The notes beneath the pieces were generated by a model. It saw only the letters and a program-made list of their open reading frames with translations, did no database searches and was not told the DNA's origin. A DNA stretch of 64,000 nucleotides from positions 5,082,501-5,146,500 of the forward strand of contig JAZARR010000078.1 in NCBI GenBank assembly GCA_037389465.1, written 5' to 3'. This document shows, one piece after another, positions 11,334 to 24,614 of this stretch. Source of the stretch: Baylisascaris procyonis. Lineage: Eukaryota; Nematoda; Chromadorea; Rhabditida; Ascarididae. Positions within the stretch are counted from its first letter, which is position 1, and the number at the start of each line of letters is the position of its first letter. The position numbers and the translations under genes were made by a program.

Positions 11334-14300
11334 TCTCAGAACTTGGAGTGGGCTCTAAAGTTAGCCTCAGTTCGGCAAGTGTTGCGTCAAAAGAAACCTT
11401 CGTAAATTTTGCGTTAAAAGCGCGACGTTGATGCTATATCCTGGAAACTGTAACTCTTTGGAAGGCACCATCATTATGGGGAGAGATTGAGTGCACGATA
11501 CGACGTCGGAAGAAGAAAGTGGGATAGCAGAAAACAAATTTTTGAAGGGACGAGAGAATAGGAGAAAACGGTAGTGTCAGTGCTAAACTGTAGTTGCGCT
11601 CTCCAGGCATAAGCATCCTAGAAGGAACATTGGAACGACGGAAGGAGGTCGCGGAGAAGGGGGGAACATTGGAACTTAGTGACAGTTTGTTAGTGTGTGG
11701 AAAGTTGATCGTCGAGTGAATGCACGAGCTGCTACTATGACAACCTCGCCGACTCGATGGCACTGAACGTTCTTATAATGTGGGTTTCATTTCAGATTGA
11801 GTGGATAAAGCATGCTGTCATTGCTCTCAGATTTAATCTTGACTCTTGACATCCTCATACATATTGCAATGTCGTGCTCTTTTGCAGGCAAACTTTGAAG
11901 GCAAAAGTCCGGCACACCTTTTTGACTGCTAGTGGGTCGTTGTAATTCCTTGATACGCCGATTCGAGCAGAAGTGTCGCTGAAGGAAGTCTTTGTCGAAG
12001 CACGTCGATACTCACAACAACACGTGAACACAACTCGACACGTGGCAAAAATTGTGGCTTATATATTATCACACTGTAATGAAACACCATGCAATAACCA
12101 CCGTACGAAATGATGACTTCGCGATCGGGTGCCGCCTTGCAACAGGGACCTTTTTTTGCTACTCCGTAACAGAGCTTGGATAACCGCTTTTGTATCGGCA
12201 ACACTTGAAAAGAGGTGGACGAGGAAATTTGCACTGCTTTCGATGCTGAGTTCGGCAGCGTTTATTCTTCAAACGTTTGACTTCCACTTTCCGATGATGC
12301 AGTGTAATCTTTCATCCTTAGTCGAGAGATTTCAGTTGTTCGAATTCTATCTATGAGGTAATACTATCCCTATTGGTAATTCAGGCTATTGAGCACTTTT
12401 CAAAAGAATCCGAATCTTAGTGATCAGAAGTTGTGATCAATGAAAATGGGGCAAGCTTTACTTTTTGCAGTAATCGTGTGGCCTCGAGAGACCAACAATG
12501 TAAAGATGGTCTCCTAATAGAAGTGTGTTCTAACCCTTCACCCCCCCCCCCCACCTCCGCCGGGATACGATTCAACACGCCACATGGCGGGATTCCCTCG
12601 ATGGTGGCCCTCCTGTTGCCTGGAGATTTGTGTGTCTGAAAATGAGTGAAAACCACCACTTCCTTAATTTTTGACCACATGCATTTTCTCATGATCTTTT
12701 CAATAAAACTCTACCTGGGGTTTGTGTGAAGTCAGACGCCTCTTCCTGCTAGCGTTAATTGCCTGAGCATTAGTCGCTATATTTTTCTTGCTTCGGTTCA
12801 TTTCAGCGGCAACGGGTGAGGCTTTGCCAGATTTTTTTATAATAACAATTTTTAATTTTGTGGTTTTCTTCTTTAAATTATCTAGTTGGTTTTTTCAACC
12901 TTAAATTCCTTTGTCTTTCTAGTTTTAAGCGGCGCTTAGAGCACTCCGATCTGACTGTGATATCCACTTATCCACGGTTATAACTATAATCTTATCTACT
13001 CATTGCCTCTTATTCATGTCTTCATTCCTCATAATCGCTGCTATTCTTTTTGCTTCTTTTAGGTGGGGGGATTAAACGCATGGCTGCGTGCTGTTTATGG
13101 TCACATATATTCTTGTATTTTTGCATATTTGCGTTGTCGGACACGTGTTTTATGCTTCCTTTATTGTGAAATAAAGTTGTTTTTGTTGTTGTTACGCCGT
13201 TCTTCCATCTGATCAGTTGCTCTATCTGATTCCACTCTCTTCCTCTATATGATTATTTCTTCTGCGTGGTTCCATCCTTTCCATTTTGGTTTCATTTTAT
13301 TTTTATATTTGGAAGTTTAAAATATATCCAATTGTTATTTTAAGTGATAGTCTTGTGAAGTACCACAATAACATTACTGCGCAGTGCGGCATTAACGACG
13401 TAACCTAAAGATTTCTTGGCAAACATCACTATTACCGCGGGGCATTTGGAACAAATTGTTTGTGCGGCAAATGCATCAAATACGCATTTGCACAACGATA
13501 AAGATACTTGTGACAACAACCTTTTTAAGTCGAGTTTACCCGAGATGAAGGCAATTATCACGTTGGCAGTCGAGTCTGCTGACTTGCTTATCTGAGAGTC
13601 CCACCCACGAAGCTCCATATTCCAAATTTTATACCTGTTGGAAACGCCCATTATTGAAAGGCATTGGATAAAACAGTTCTTTTCTGCCTTAAATTTTGCT
13701 TTATTGCGCCATGTTGAAGAAGACTTCGTCACACAGCTGGAAAACGCTGTCTTCCAGCTGCCAGAACTAGATATTTTGCGCACCAGCATTCTCCTACTGT
13801 TGAGCTGTTCTGTGCTTACGAATTGAGTTGTTAGTGTCGGGAACGGTCCTACGACGATTACTTATGCGGTACCGTATTGGAAGTATTCCAAAAAACAGCT
13901 AGTTTGCGGGAACGTTGATGTTTTATTATGAGCTTCGGATTCTTCGTGCTGGGAGAGCGCTGCAGACAAGCCGCGCGCCTGTGATCGGATTATCAACTAT
14001 CCGAGGATGCTGCCAGATGAAGCATTTAGTAAATATCTGCAAATTGATGCTTTAATGCGCATTTTAGTGTCCTAAAACATTGAACGACGCTTAGTTTCGC
14101 GAATGGTTACTGCTGGAATTCGAAAGATTACGATTAAATTCCATCATTTAAAACAAGACGCTGAAGGCAGAAACACCAGCCTTCAGCGGCTTCACCACCC
14201 ATTCCACTCACGGCCCTTGCCTATTTCAGGATTTGCCCTTTGAAAAGAGCCGTGCAATACTTTCTAGATTAAACGAATACTTATTGCAGTGGGAAATTTA

Positions 14301-15321
14301 GAAACTCTCAATCCTCTCTCCCTCCTCCCCGACAAGTCCGAGAAATCCAAGGCCCAGTGCTTGCGTGTTGTTTTTTTTTTTTTTTTTTTTTGCTTTTGCG
14401 CAATCGCTGTAGTGTCTCGCATTGCGCGATAAATGGGCGGTGATTGTGTTTCAGCATTTATTGTTTGTTGTTGCAACATTAGGAAAGCCTTGCTTGGGTA
14501 ACATAGACTTTGATGTTGCATCAGCATCCCCAACCTCTCCCACTTGCAGTTGGCTTCGAATCTCTCAGGTATTTTAACCTTTTCTTCCCCTCTATTCTAC
14601 GGTGCCTGGCTAAATAAAAGTTTATGAAGTTACACTCAGGATATGCGCATACAAATGTCAGTGTCAACTTGCTTTCCTGTGTTGGCACTCTAACTGTTGA
14701 ACAGTCATACGAGGCTTAAGGGGGTGCATTTTAATATGATCGCAAGAGTTAAAACTCAGTTTTTCAAAAATAAGAGTTGGACCACTCACTTTCAGAAGAT
14801 GGGTGGTTTCTTACATTTAGTTCATTTCTTCAGAAGCGCTCACGTCACGAGTAAACTTTAAGCAGTAAGGTATGGCGAAGTCGAAGCTCAGCCGTCGAGT
14901 AGTCGGTGACTATACACCTTTTCTCAAAAGAATCGATGAGTAATCCTGGGTGGCGGTTACCGAATTCGGGATTTAATGCTTATGACAGCGGGTTTTTGTG
15001 ACCATTCTATCTTTTCTAGAGTCGCCAGTATTAGCTCGTTGTTTTTTTTTTTTATTTTCTACGGTAACGCAGAGGCTGTTATTCAAAATGAGGTAAATTG
15101 TTGCAATTGTCTTGTTCGTTGTTACGTAATGTCAGTGCACCAAAATGTTGTTGTATAAAAAGTATATAGGGGACAGAAGTATGAATGTAGAGATTTGCAT
15201 TCTACGCCTTACCTAGTGCAGTGTTTTATATTCATTTGAACGAAGCATCCTCAGTGCAATTCTTGTCGACCTCCGTTACGAATCTTCGTTTCAATCTCAC
15301 CCATCGAAGTGCTGATTTTAG
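11334..15321. other. Intergenic stretch, no supported gene
   Basis: Nothing with exon-like boundaries or recognisable protein similarity was found. It contains a poly-C run near 12540-12552, a poly-T run near 14370-14391, and long ORFs on the minus strand (13340-13789, 11929-12234) without family signal or splice context. The end should hold the promoter and outron of the U1A/U2B'' gene; no TATA box was identified with confidence. Confidence 0.5.
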
Positions 15322-15348
15322 ATCTAAGCAAGTATCAACTCTTTGGCG
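15312..15348 (+). promoter_or_regulatory. Likely spliced-leader acceptor and short 5' UTR of the U1A/U2B'' gene
   Basis: CTGATTTTAG ends at 15321 and is followed by 27 bases (ATCTAAGCAAG...) before the start codon at 15349. No upstream exon is needed to complete the protein, so this acceptor is best read as a trans-splicing site, the usual arrangement in nematodes. This is inferred from sequence only. Confidence 0.6.
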
Positions 15349-18300
15349 ATGGCTGATATAAGGCCGAACCATACCATCTATATCAATAACCTCAATGAGA
15401 AGACTAAGAAGGATGGTGAGTGCTTTGTTTTAAGTAAAAGTTAAAGCATTGAATTCAGAGCTGCTTTATATAGGAATAATTAGAGTCAGTGAAAAACCAT
15501 ATGAGCGAAATTGTTTGTCGACATGTGACGTCCACAAATCCAAATTTCATTTCGGTTCGCCATCTGTGCGGAATACCAAATTCGGACTCCAAGGTAATTG
15601 GAACACTTCCACATGATCACGTGTTACAGATAATGCATCACGTAAAAAAATCGTTCTTTTTTTCGGCTGAGAAGCTCATAGCGGAGATTGCTAACTGTAA
15701 CTGGTTGAAAAATTATCTTGTTCGTTTTCTCACAAATATCGATGAAACTTCTGCCTTATCGAGCCAAAATGGTCTATCATTTCTACCAGTGCCTAACAAG
15801 TGGAAAAACTTTTGAATGTTTCCTTCTGAAGTTGCCTTAATGTGAGATGTGAAAACTAAGTGGCGTTTTTGCTTTTAATCTTTGTGATGGGTTAATCTTA
15901 ATGTTATGGTGCAGTTTGACTAAAAGCTTGGGAGGGCGAGAGGGGGAAGGGAACGATCATTGCGTGTATAATAATGAAGATAGAAAAGACTGGGGATGAG
16001 ACGTCCCTGTTAACGTAGACCACCATGATGCTTACTTATCGTAGAAATTACACAACCCACGTGCTTACAGATGTTCTGCTTCTCATTTTTCTTTTTAGTG
16101 CAGTAGCAGAGAGATACACAAAAACCCAAATGGATTGATGTGAGAGGGGTAGAAAAATTTTCTTTGGGTAAAAAGGTCAAAGACTAGATAGAACGGCACA
16201 AGCTTTCAGGATTTGTTTGAATAATGGTGCTTCTGATGCGTTTTCCCATTGGGTGAAGCTCTGGCTCCCTTCCTTCACCTACTTGTGAACAAATATTCAT
16301 ATCCCACCTGAATAGTGCAGATTTTTGCACGTTGCCCTTGTCTTACTCGTCTATCGAAGAAGGGTCGGCTTATATCATAAAACTGCGCAGCTGAACCTCA
16401 AGAGTGTCTTGATCATATTGTTTGCTTTAACCTATCGGTGCTTTTTTCGCCTCCCGTTTTCTTTCGGGAGAACTGAAACGAATAGTTTGGGAAAGTTGGG
16501 ATCGGTGTATTTAAGGAACCTGTTCATAATTTCTGTGCTGTTCCATTCTAGTGGGAGAGAAGAGGGCGGGCACAGTGGAGAGGGAAAAAGGTGTGTGGAT
16601 GTTCGTTTTATTCCCCTGGAAGCAGCTTCGGAGTGCTAAATGAAAGGAGAAGTAGTGAAAATAAGTAAACAAGTCTATTATTCTAAAGAAAAAAATTTCT
16701 GCATATTTATCTACCATATTTCGGTCATTGCTTTCAGAGCTGAAGAAGGCACTTTATGCAATCTTCTCGCAGTTCGGTCAGATTATCGACATTTTGGCAT
16801 TCAAGACGTTAAAAATGCGTGGACAGGTTTTCCTTTGCAATTGATATCTATTTAATCTCTATTTATCCGCCTTTGTTGAATTACGGTGCAGTGTACATTA
16901 TTGATGCACTAATAACGGCGTTGCGATGTAATGGGGTCGTGGAGATGTTTTCTTCGCGAGAGTTGAATTTGAAAAGGAAGTGAATTTCACGGAAGTAGTT
17001 CGATGAATATCAGCTAGCTGGCACAAGCCCTGACTAAATTCGTGGATGGGAAATCATATCTCGCCGACTAACCTATCCACATCCCCCATCAATCTTTCGT
17101 ACACTAATGTGGATAATACGGTACTCAAACATTAACGCAGTTTGAAATTAATGAGGACCATGCGATTGCGAATGTGAAGATGCTTCCTCAACTCGTACCC
17201 CACCACATCGTAAAGAATAGCCAACCGATGAATCGAAATCGATCGCTTTTCTTGACAATTCACGATTTTTCTTTGAATTTAAACTGGGACGGTTATTACT
17301 CTCAAACGCTTAAAGCCGTTTAAGTCGAAGGCTAATGGACAGTGGATTTGTGTGAGCTGAGGCGAGGAACAGAGAGTACAGTATTACTTGAACAACATCG
17401 ACTTAGTTCTTCGGGATGGTAGTACGAGGTAGGGCAGATTTAAATTAATTGCCTACTCTCTTTTCTTGTTCCCGTTCTCTCTTCACTCCCCTCCACCCCC
17501 CCCCCCCCCCCGCCTCTCCCCAGTTCCGTCTCCCTATCTCAAAGAAGTCGTAGATGTGCGCTGGTAAAAAGCTGTAGGACGTATCCCTATCTCCTCAGTC
17601 CTTCAGCGAGACGAAGTATTAGTAAAAAAACTGTGGTCTTTGCTCCTTTAGAAGGCCATTCAAGTAACTGAGAAGGAAGGGGTTCTTAAAATAAAGGAGG
17701 TATTTTCCAATTTTCTGGCATTTCCACAGGTTATCAACTCTTGTATGGGACATCTCACAAGTTATCGACAGTGAGCTGTGTCCTCCATCACTGTTCAAAG
17801 GCAGTGTTTTTAGTGTGAAGGGATGCTTGCAAGTCCATCTGTTGGATTTAATAAGACAAAAAGTTAGTGGTGCAATGATCACTTCTCGCTTCAGCAGTTG
17901 CAAAATTGAAAAAAAGTCATACGGATTTGCATGAAATTACAGTTTATAATTGAGTCTGCACATCTGCCCAGTACCCATGACTCGATAGTCGTTTTCATTG
18001 TGGTTTTTTAATATTTATGAGCTGAAGAGTTTGTATCAGCTGAATTGAGGAATCATGATGGACGAATGGACCGTTCTTTGCCATCTATGGGGTTCTTGCA
18101 GCCGAAATGGACCACTTAACATGGATAATTGAGGTTGGTAGGAGGATTAAATCAGAAAGTAATAGGCTAATGCTGTACTTCTTACTTGAAGTGAAGGCAC
18201 TAAATTGCTTTTTCATAGGCTTTTTTAGTGTCTACCGGTGAGCGCAATGAGCGTTCAAAATTCGCTAACGTAATAAATGGATCAATTTAGGCACATGTTA

Positions 18301-21086
18301 TCTTCAAGGAGATCAGTTCGGCGACAAATGCGCTGCGTGCAATGCAAGGATTCCCATTTTACGACAAGCCGATGGTATGTTTCCAATTGTAGATACACAT
18401 TAGTTATGCTGTTGAAAATGTTCACCATCGGAACCATTAATCGATTTGGCGAGCAAAAACTCTTAATTCTGAAACTGTAACTGCCATTAACTGTTGCGTT
18501 TGGAGGAACCAAAATGGTAGAGTTGTAGAGAACATCGAAATGTCCGTTTGCCGCAAAACTTCATTTTGCGGGTTATGAAAAATAATGGACTTTTTTTTTT
18601 TGAGAATCCAAAAAAGCTGCATTCCGACATTTGAGATGAGAAAATCAGAGGTCAGCACTTTTGTAAATCAGCATTTTTATCTTTTCACAAAATTCTATGC
18701 CAAAAAACCTAGAGTGATGAAGTTCAATGTTTAAAGCGCCTCATTGTTCGTGGTTCGAGATCCTACTCGTATGCATTGGTTCAGTCGATTGAACCGAATG
18801 CGCCTTTCTTTAGAGTATTATTTAGATCAACGTTCCCACAAATTTTTGGCGGTGAAATTTGATCTCTCCTTCCCGCCTTCGAATCTTATTGTATCTGCCG
18901 TTTTTATGAGTCACGCACTTTCTTGAAGATTTCTGGATTCTTTGCGGTCATAATTTTATATATGTGCATTTTACAATACTTGTGTTGGCATATTAGATCA
19001 TCACGACTCAGTTTTTGTGTGTGCATTTGCACGCTCTGTAACCACAAATTGGGAGGCGGTCTGCGGTGCTTTTTTTTCAAACTCGTGTTTTGATGCTTTT
19101 TTCGATTTTTTATATTTTCCACTGATTTCAGCGGATTCAGTTTGCCCGCGAAGACTCAGATGTAATTGCAAAAGCGAAAGGAACATACACGGATCGACCG
19201 AAGAAGCATCTGCTAGCGAAGCAAGCGGCTGGCGAGAAGCGTAAGAAAGCAGCTCCTCCCAGGGACAGCAAAAAGGTGCTCAAACTTATTTGCTTGTTTT
19301 GTTTTTTCCCATCTCTGTCTCTTTCCTGTATCTGCTGTGTTGCACACTTTTTGCTCGTTTCTTCATTTTTACACAGACCGAGTGATACACCAAGAAGCCT
19401 AGTGAGCTAGCTATTTAAATGGTTAATCACTTATATTGTTTCATACGTCATCAGTATTCATATGTCATGTAATTGAAGTTCGCAGTTATCGTACAGTTAA
19501 AAAATCACAGCAGTTACCTCTGCAAAGGTGGTAACTATAAAGTCATGATATGCGTGACGCTTAAGGAGTCTCATAGGGAAGCTTTATTACAACTTGAGAC
19601 GAGCAACGCCAAAAGAAGCATTGCTGTCTCAGATCTGCAGTTCGTGCCAACTTCGCGCCCGTAAGGTGGTTATGCACAAGCTGAGGAAATGCACTTCCAC
19701 CGAATGGGGAACAGTTTTATCAAACAAAGCCACAAGCTTATGAATAGTCGTTGGTGATGTTGGGTTGTAAACTGATAAACTCTGGTCCCATCAAAACATG
19801 GGTTTAACATCTTTTGCATGACTTAATAAGCTCTTCATGGGCCTTTTGATTTACTTCCAGCTGTGCTACTTGCTCAGACGTGATCATGCATAACACCGCC
19901 TATCAGATAATTGCTTATTTTGTCACCAAAAAGGTAGCGAGTGTATTTAGTAGGTTTATAAGGTGAAGCGTCGTTGTGTTAATGTGTAAATTTGTTAGTA
20001 CAACTCGTTCGATCTTTTGTTCTTTCGCTTATTTCGTATAGGGCAGTAGCCTTGGAAGGAATTAGGTAATTAGTGGACGTGTATACGCAAGCTCACCAAT
20101 GATGGAAACCAAGGTGGATGGGGGCTACCGCCTGCAATCCAGCTTTTTATGACATGCAAAATTGGATTAAATGTTTTAATTCAACTCACTTTCTGTACCG
20201 TGATCAGCAGTAATATTTGCACCAAAACATAGCATTCCGGCTCACTAAATATCGATATGCACCTTTATTAGCTTGAAAAAAACCTTTATTGACGTCGTGA
20301 TGTTGAAGGCTCGTGTCGAAAAGGCAGCGCCAAACAAGCCTGCAGCAGCGGCCGTTGAGAAGACCAATCCACCTAACAAGATCCTCTTTTGCACTAATTT
20401 GCCGGAAGAAACCACCGAGCAGATGTTATCGCTTCTGTTTAATCCGTTAGTTTACATACTCTTTATTTTCAACGTTTTTAAACTATTTTCAGTGTTTAAG
20501 TTATACCTGTGAGATTTCTGAATGAACAAGTGCTGACTTCCCATTGTGTTTTTTGCTCTTTAACAACGTTTTGAGCTTTTGTATCTAAAGGCTTTTCAGC
20601 TATTTTATTTGTCGGTTTCTTAGAGAACGTGAATTGGTTGATAGGTGGGCGCAGTTCAGCGGTTCATTTGCGTTGTACTCAGAAAAGTTGTGCGTTGTCA
20701 GTTCTGTGTTGGCGAATTAACTAAAGTTTTTAATGGTAAAGCCTTTTTACATAGGATTTTGCGGCTTTATGAAGAATGAAGCGATCAGTTTCACTGATTC
20801 ATGTTTCAGACAATTGGCCTTCAATTTGATCTTTATTGTCTGTAAGGGATGATGAAAATGCCCTTTGGAGGCATGAACTTTTCTGGCTTGCTCTGAGTGA
20901 GGGTACATCTGAGATTGCTTTTGTAGATATCCGGGGCTCAAGGATATTCGTCGCATACCCAATCGACCAGACATAGCTTTCGTTGAATTCGAAAGTGAAG
21001 GTGAAGCGACTGTGGCACGAAACGCACTCAACAACTTCAAGATTACTCCTTCGCAGGTTATGCATGTGAACTATGCGAACAAGTAA
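15349..21086 (+). CDS. SNRPB2/SNRPA: U1A/U2B'' spliceosomal snRNP protein (SNF family), two RRMs
   Basis: Exons 15349-15415, 16738-16826, 18291-18374, 19132-19275, 20309-20445 and 20927-21086 join in phase to 227 codons including the stop (226 aa). RRM1 has RNP2 IYINNL at residues 10-15 and RNP1 RGQAHVIF at 50-57; RRM2 has ILFCTNL at 153-159 and DIAFVEF at 189-195, separated by a Lys/Ala-rich linker. The [19 protein letters not shown] run is typical of the family. The protein binds U1 or U2 snRNA stem-loops in the nucleus; with U2A' it forms part of the U2 snRNP. The length fits U2B'' (about 225 aa) better than vertebrate U1A, but worms have two similar paralogues (rnp-2, rnp-3), so the exact one is not decided. 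Exon 5 uses a weak acceptor (GTTGAAG). Exons 3-6 lie in the first of three tandem units, and identical acceptors are repeated downstream. Confidence 0.93.
17494..17512. repeat. Poly-C run in a pyrimidine-rich tract
   Basis: About 15 consecutive C bases in intron 2 of the U1A/U2B'' gene, some 350 bases left of the first tandem breakpoint. Similar C or G runs occur near 12541, 40920, 42265, 56798, 62430 and 62950; such runs are prone to sequencing length errors. Confidence 0.8.
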
Positions 21087-21443
21087 AATCCGTTTTCTAT
21101 CGTCTCTTAAACGTTCCATTCTGTTTGAGTTTGGATATTTACGAATGTTATGTTTTATGATAATGGGGTCACTGCATTTTTGAAGCTGTTAACAAGTGGA
21201 TAGTGTATGAAATTTAAGGAAGACAAGCTTTCATTCGTATTTGCTTCCTTCTGAATTGTTGTTTATTTACGTGGGGAGCAGTGCTTCTTATTCTGTTGTT
21301 ATGGAAGAATTGGACGCTCAAATCGCAGAATTCGTTATTTTGCTCACGTTGTTTAGTTCATTGATCGGATTCCCAAAAGCTTCGTCTTTGCCGCAAAAAT
21401 ATTATTCTTTTTATTTTGCGACATTTTTGTTTTCTACATAAAA

Positions 21444-21449
21444 AATAAA
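21444..21449 (+). terminator. Polyadenylation signal of the U1A/U2B'' gene (unit 1)
   Basis: AATAAA about 360 bases after the stop codon. The same signal recurs in units 2 and 3 at the corresponding positions (about 28207 and 34969), so each block of exons 3-6 carries its own 3' end. Confidence 0.6.
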
Positions 21450-23384
21450 TTCGCCTTTTTGGAGCTCCTAAAGATTCACTACAAACGAATCTTTGAGAAT
21501 CGGTCTTGCCGCGTTCCAAGAAGAATTAAGAAAGAAGACACTGAATAGCTGCAAGACTGAATTGGTTGGCGGCAGTTCTAAGCAGATATGCGTTCGTTCG
21601 TATTCTAAAGCAGCACTTCACAGGGGTTGCGATTACAGCGACAGTCTTTTGGACTGTCGATTTTAAGATTGAAAGAGTTCAGGACATAAGCATTATTGTT
21701 TGATTGGCTGCTGCTACCTGTCGTTTAGCCTTTGCAGCTTTAGTGCTTTTGTGCATTGTTTGTTGTTCGAACTTACTAGAGCAATGTTGCATTAGCATAG
21801 ACAACAGTGCTGCTTTAGAACTGCCGCAATAATTTCCCATTGTTCAGTTTTTTCGTTAATTGGTCCGTTGGTGGAATGATTTGTTTGAGTCGTCACTGTG
21901 CTGTTTTCAGCTGCTTAGCTTATCATTTTTCCTTTTTAAATTATATCTTTTTTGAGTTCTGTTATATGATTGCACTTGCTACGTTGTTATGATGTTGATT
22001 AATAAGTTGGCTTATGTGAATGTGTGGATCTCTTATTGGAGGCCAACTACTGCAGTTGTGTTCTTCGGTCAACCTTGAGTGGTCTTTTTGACTTGTCTGA
22101 GGTGTTCTGACGTTTCCACTCTGTTGTTTGCTGAATTTGCCGATTTTTGCAGATAAAATATTTTAAAACCAATGTTCAATTCTCGCTGCAGAGAGCAGTA
22201 ATGTTTTGCTGTAAGCCTAATATTTAGTAAATCTAATAGGTTTAAACTGGGTTTTTAAATGGAACTGCGGTTGGACGATTGCTCGGAAATCTAGCGGCAA
22301 CTCTACCGTCTCATATGCAGTTTTACAGTAAAGTGAGATGCGCATCGGGTGCGGATTGGGAACGAGTTTCATGGAGGCTGTTGATATTGATTAGCTTATC
22401 ATGTCAGAACTGATCTGCTCAGCAGTTTTATCGAATTGAGTAAGACGAGTCCATGTAGAGTGGACGAAATATGGTGACGGTATGGACGGCGTGGAGCAAA
22501 GATGTCTTGAAAATTGATCTGAAGCTCAGCGGCGGTCAGAATGTAGGAAGCAGTATAATTAAGGCGAAGTGGTAATTGTGGTAGGAGCAATTTTAAGTGG
22601 TCCATCGCTTGGTGATGGACTTGAGGTTCGAAGTCCAAGAGGTATTGCCACGGGAAGCATTGCGGTGCGATGCAGCTTGATGAACAAAAGGCGTTTACGC
22701 GATGTTTGTTGCAAGTTCTAGTTTGGTTTGATCGTAAAATTACAAAAGCGGGGACGTCTGATTTGTAAAGGCACGAAGTAGGGGTATAACTCTTGATGGT
22801 TATGACAATGTGGGTATTGAACATGGGTGGGGTTGCGTGCTAGTAGTATAACCATATCCTCAAAAAGGGTGCTTTTTGATGCACTGGTATTTTCATATTG
22901 CACACTTCAATTAGTTCGCAGTTTGATGTATCGCGACGCTTAAGAAAGGTGGCAAGTCACGTGCAAGAGCTTTTGAAAATATTGACGGGATCATAACGTC
23001 TTGTTTGTGCTGTCGCCCTAATCGGATGGAAGTAAAGAATATAGATGAAGGTTTACTTAACTCATTCAGGTAAGATGCAGTCATTTTACAACATAAGTTC
23101 GCTAGGCAACCTAGGAGTGTTTGTGAATTAGAAGTTGTATTTAATTATTGGCAAAGTCATGTAATCCTTAAAAAACAATGTCGGAGGCACCGAGTGCGCT
23201 TGTTTCGATGACCCTTTGTTTCAGTGCTTGAGGAGCAGTCTTCAAAAGAAAAGTATGAAAACAGCGGCACCATAAACTCGTTTTACATTGTAAATTAGCT
23301 TCTAGGGTTTATTTCGGATGATATTTTTGACAACATACGTGGTTCTTGCCATCCTACAATCGGTTCTGTTTCATTCCTGAGCCT
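21450..23384. other. Non-coding spacer between U1A/U2B'' and HSC20 exon 1 (repeated in units 2 and 3)
   Basis: About 1.9 kb without a supported gene. The longest open frame is on the minus strand (22399-22824, 141 codons), with no recognisable motif and no splice context. The stretch should contain the HSC20 promoter or, if the two genes are co-transcribed, the intercistronic region, though it is much longer than the roughly 100-base spacing usual in worm operons. Confidence 0.5.
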
Positions 23385-23411
23385 GTTTCACTTGCAGCAG
23401 CAACGGTCTTC

Positions 23412-23467
23412 ATGCTTGCGCAAAGGGTAAACAAGGTCGCAGCCAAGATACCTGCTCGTCTTTTGAG
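23412..23467 (+). pseudogene. HSC20 exon 1, orphan copy in unit 1
   Basis: An ATG opens 18 codons plus two bases encoding the start of an amphipathic, Arg/Lys-rich presequence (MLAQRVNKVAAKIPARLL), ending at the donor AG|GTATCT. CTTGCAG 14 bases before the ATG is a likely spliced-leader acceptor. Exons 2-5 of the gene are not in this unit; the next downstream acceptors belong to U1A/U2B'' exons of unit 2. The copy is identical in sequence to the one used by the complete gene at 36937. Confidence 0.85.
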
Positions 23468-23844
23468 GTATCTTTCGATTTTATTGTTCATCTTTAGCAT
23501 GCAAGCATGAAAACTGGAATACGCGTGCTCCGCTTGCGCTCAAACATGCAATAAAAAGTTGTTTTACTTGTTGTAGTACGTCGCATTTGGTGGTATGCCA
23601 GGTTGGCACTAGAGCGGCATATTGAGAGGGAGGTGAGTTATGAAGGGGAGGGGAAGTTAACGCAAAAGAGGCGGGCTTTCGCTTGTTTTGCCTCCTTTCG
23701 ATAAGAGCAAGACTGGGCTCCTGCTTCCTGGTTTTCCTGCTAGTGCGAAATGTGAATTTCGGTTTTGCACCTTTGCAAATGGTTTGTGAAATGTGCTTGC
23801 ATGTTACACTTGCTCTCTTATTGCTTCAGTATATCATACTCAGT

Positions 23845-24614
23845 AGATACGGAAAGTGGTGGAGAGTGGAGGGTGCGAAGATGGGTATGGCTGTGGTGGT
23901 GAGGAATGGCTGAGAGAGGGGATGAAGGAAATTTGTACGTACCACCTCAATCAGGTATACGGAAAGTGGTGGAGAATGGGGGGTGCAAAGATGGGCATGA
24001 TTGTGGTGGTGAGGAATGGCTGAGAGAGGGGATGAAGGAAATTTGTGCATACCACCTCAATCAGGTAACGGAAAGTGGTGGAGAGTGGGGGGTGCAAAGA
24101 TGGGTATGATTGTGGTGGTGAGGAATGGCTGAGAGAGGGGATGAAGGAAATTTGTACGTACCACCTCAATCAGGTATACGGAAAGTGGTGGAGAGTGGGG
24201 GGTGCAAAGATGGGTATGATTGTGGTGGTGAGGAATGGCTGAGAGAGGGGATGAAGGAAATTTGTACGTACCACCTCAATCAGGTATACGGAAAGTGGTG
24301 GAGAGTGGGGGGTGCAAAGATGGGTATGATTGTGGTGGTGAGGAATGGCTGAGAGAGGGGATGAAGGAAATTTGTGCATACCACCTCAATCAGGTATACG
24401 GAAAGTGGTGGAGAATGGGGGGTGCAAAGATGGGTATGATTGTGGTGGTGAGGAATGGCTGAGAGAAGGGATGAAGGAAATTTGTACGTACCACCTCAAT
24501 CAGGTATACGGAAAGTGGTGGAGAGTGGGGGGTGCAAAGATGGGTATGGCTGTGGTGATGAGGAATGGCTGAGAGAGGGGATGAAGGAAATTTGTACATA
24601 CCACCTCAATCAGG
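23845..24614. repeat. 110-bp minisatellite, seven units (unit 1)
   Basis: Seven head-to-tail units of about 110 bp, each running from TACGGAAAGTGGTGGAGA to TACCACCTCAATCAGG. Variants in the TTTGTACGTACC segment occur in the order ACGT, GCAT, ACGT, ACGT, GCAT, ACGT, ACAT. The sixth unit has AGAAGGG for AGAGGGG and the seventh GGTGATG for GGTGGTG. The array lies in HSC20 intron 1. The 75-residue ORFs across it are by-products of the repeat, since 110 is not a multiple of three. Confidence 0.95.

Noticed and set aside
13340..13789. 149-codon minus-strand ORF
   Set aside because: Contains no recognisable domain, has no exon boundaries and overlaps a plus-strand open frame; most likely chance.
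22399..22824. 141-codon minus-strand ORF, present in all three tandem units
   Set aside because: No motif, no splice context and unremarkable composition; its threefold occurrence only reflects the tandem units.
23845..24614. Regular direct repeats resembling a CRISPR array, and ORFs of about 75 codons across them
   Set aside because: The units are about 110 bp, contiguous, with no unique spacers, and lie in a eukaryotic intron; the ORFs arise because the repeat happens to lack stops in one frame and is not a multiple of three long.
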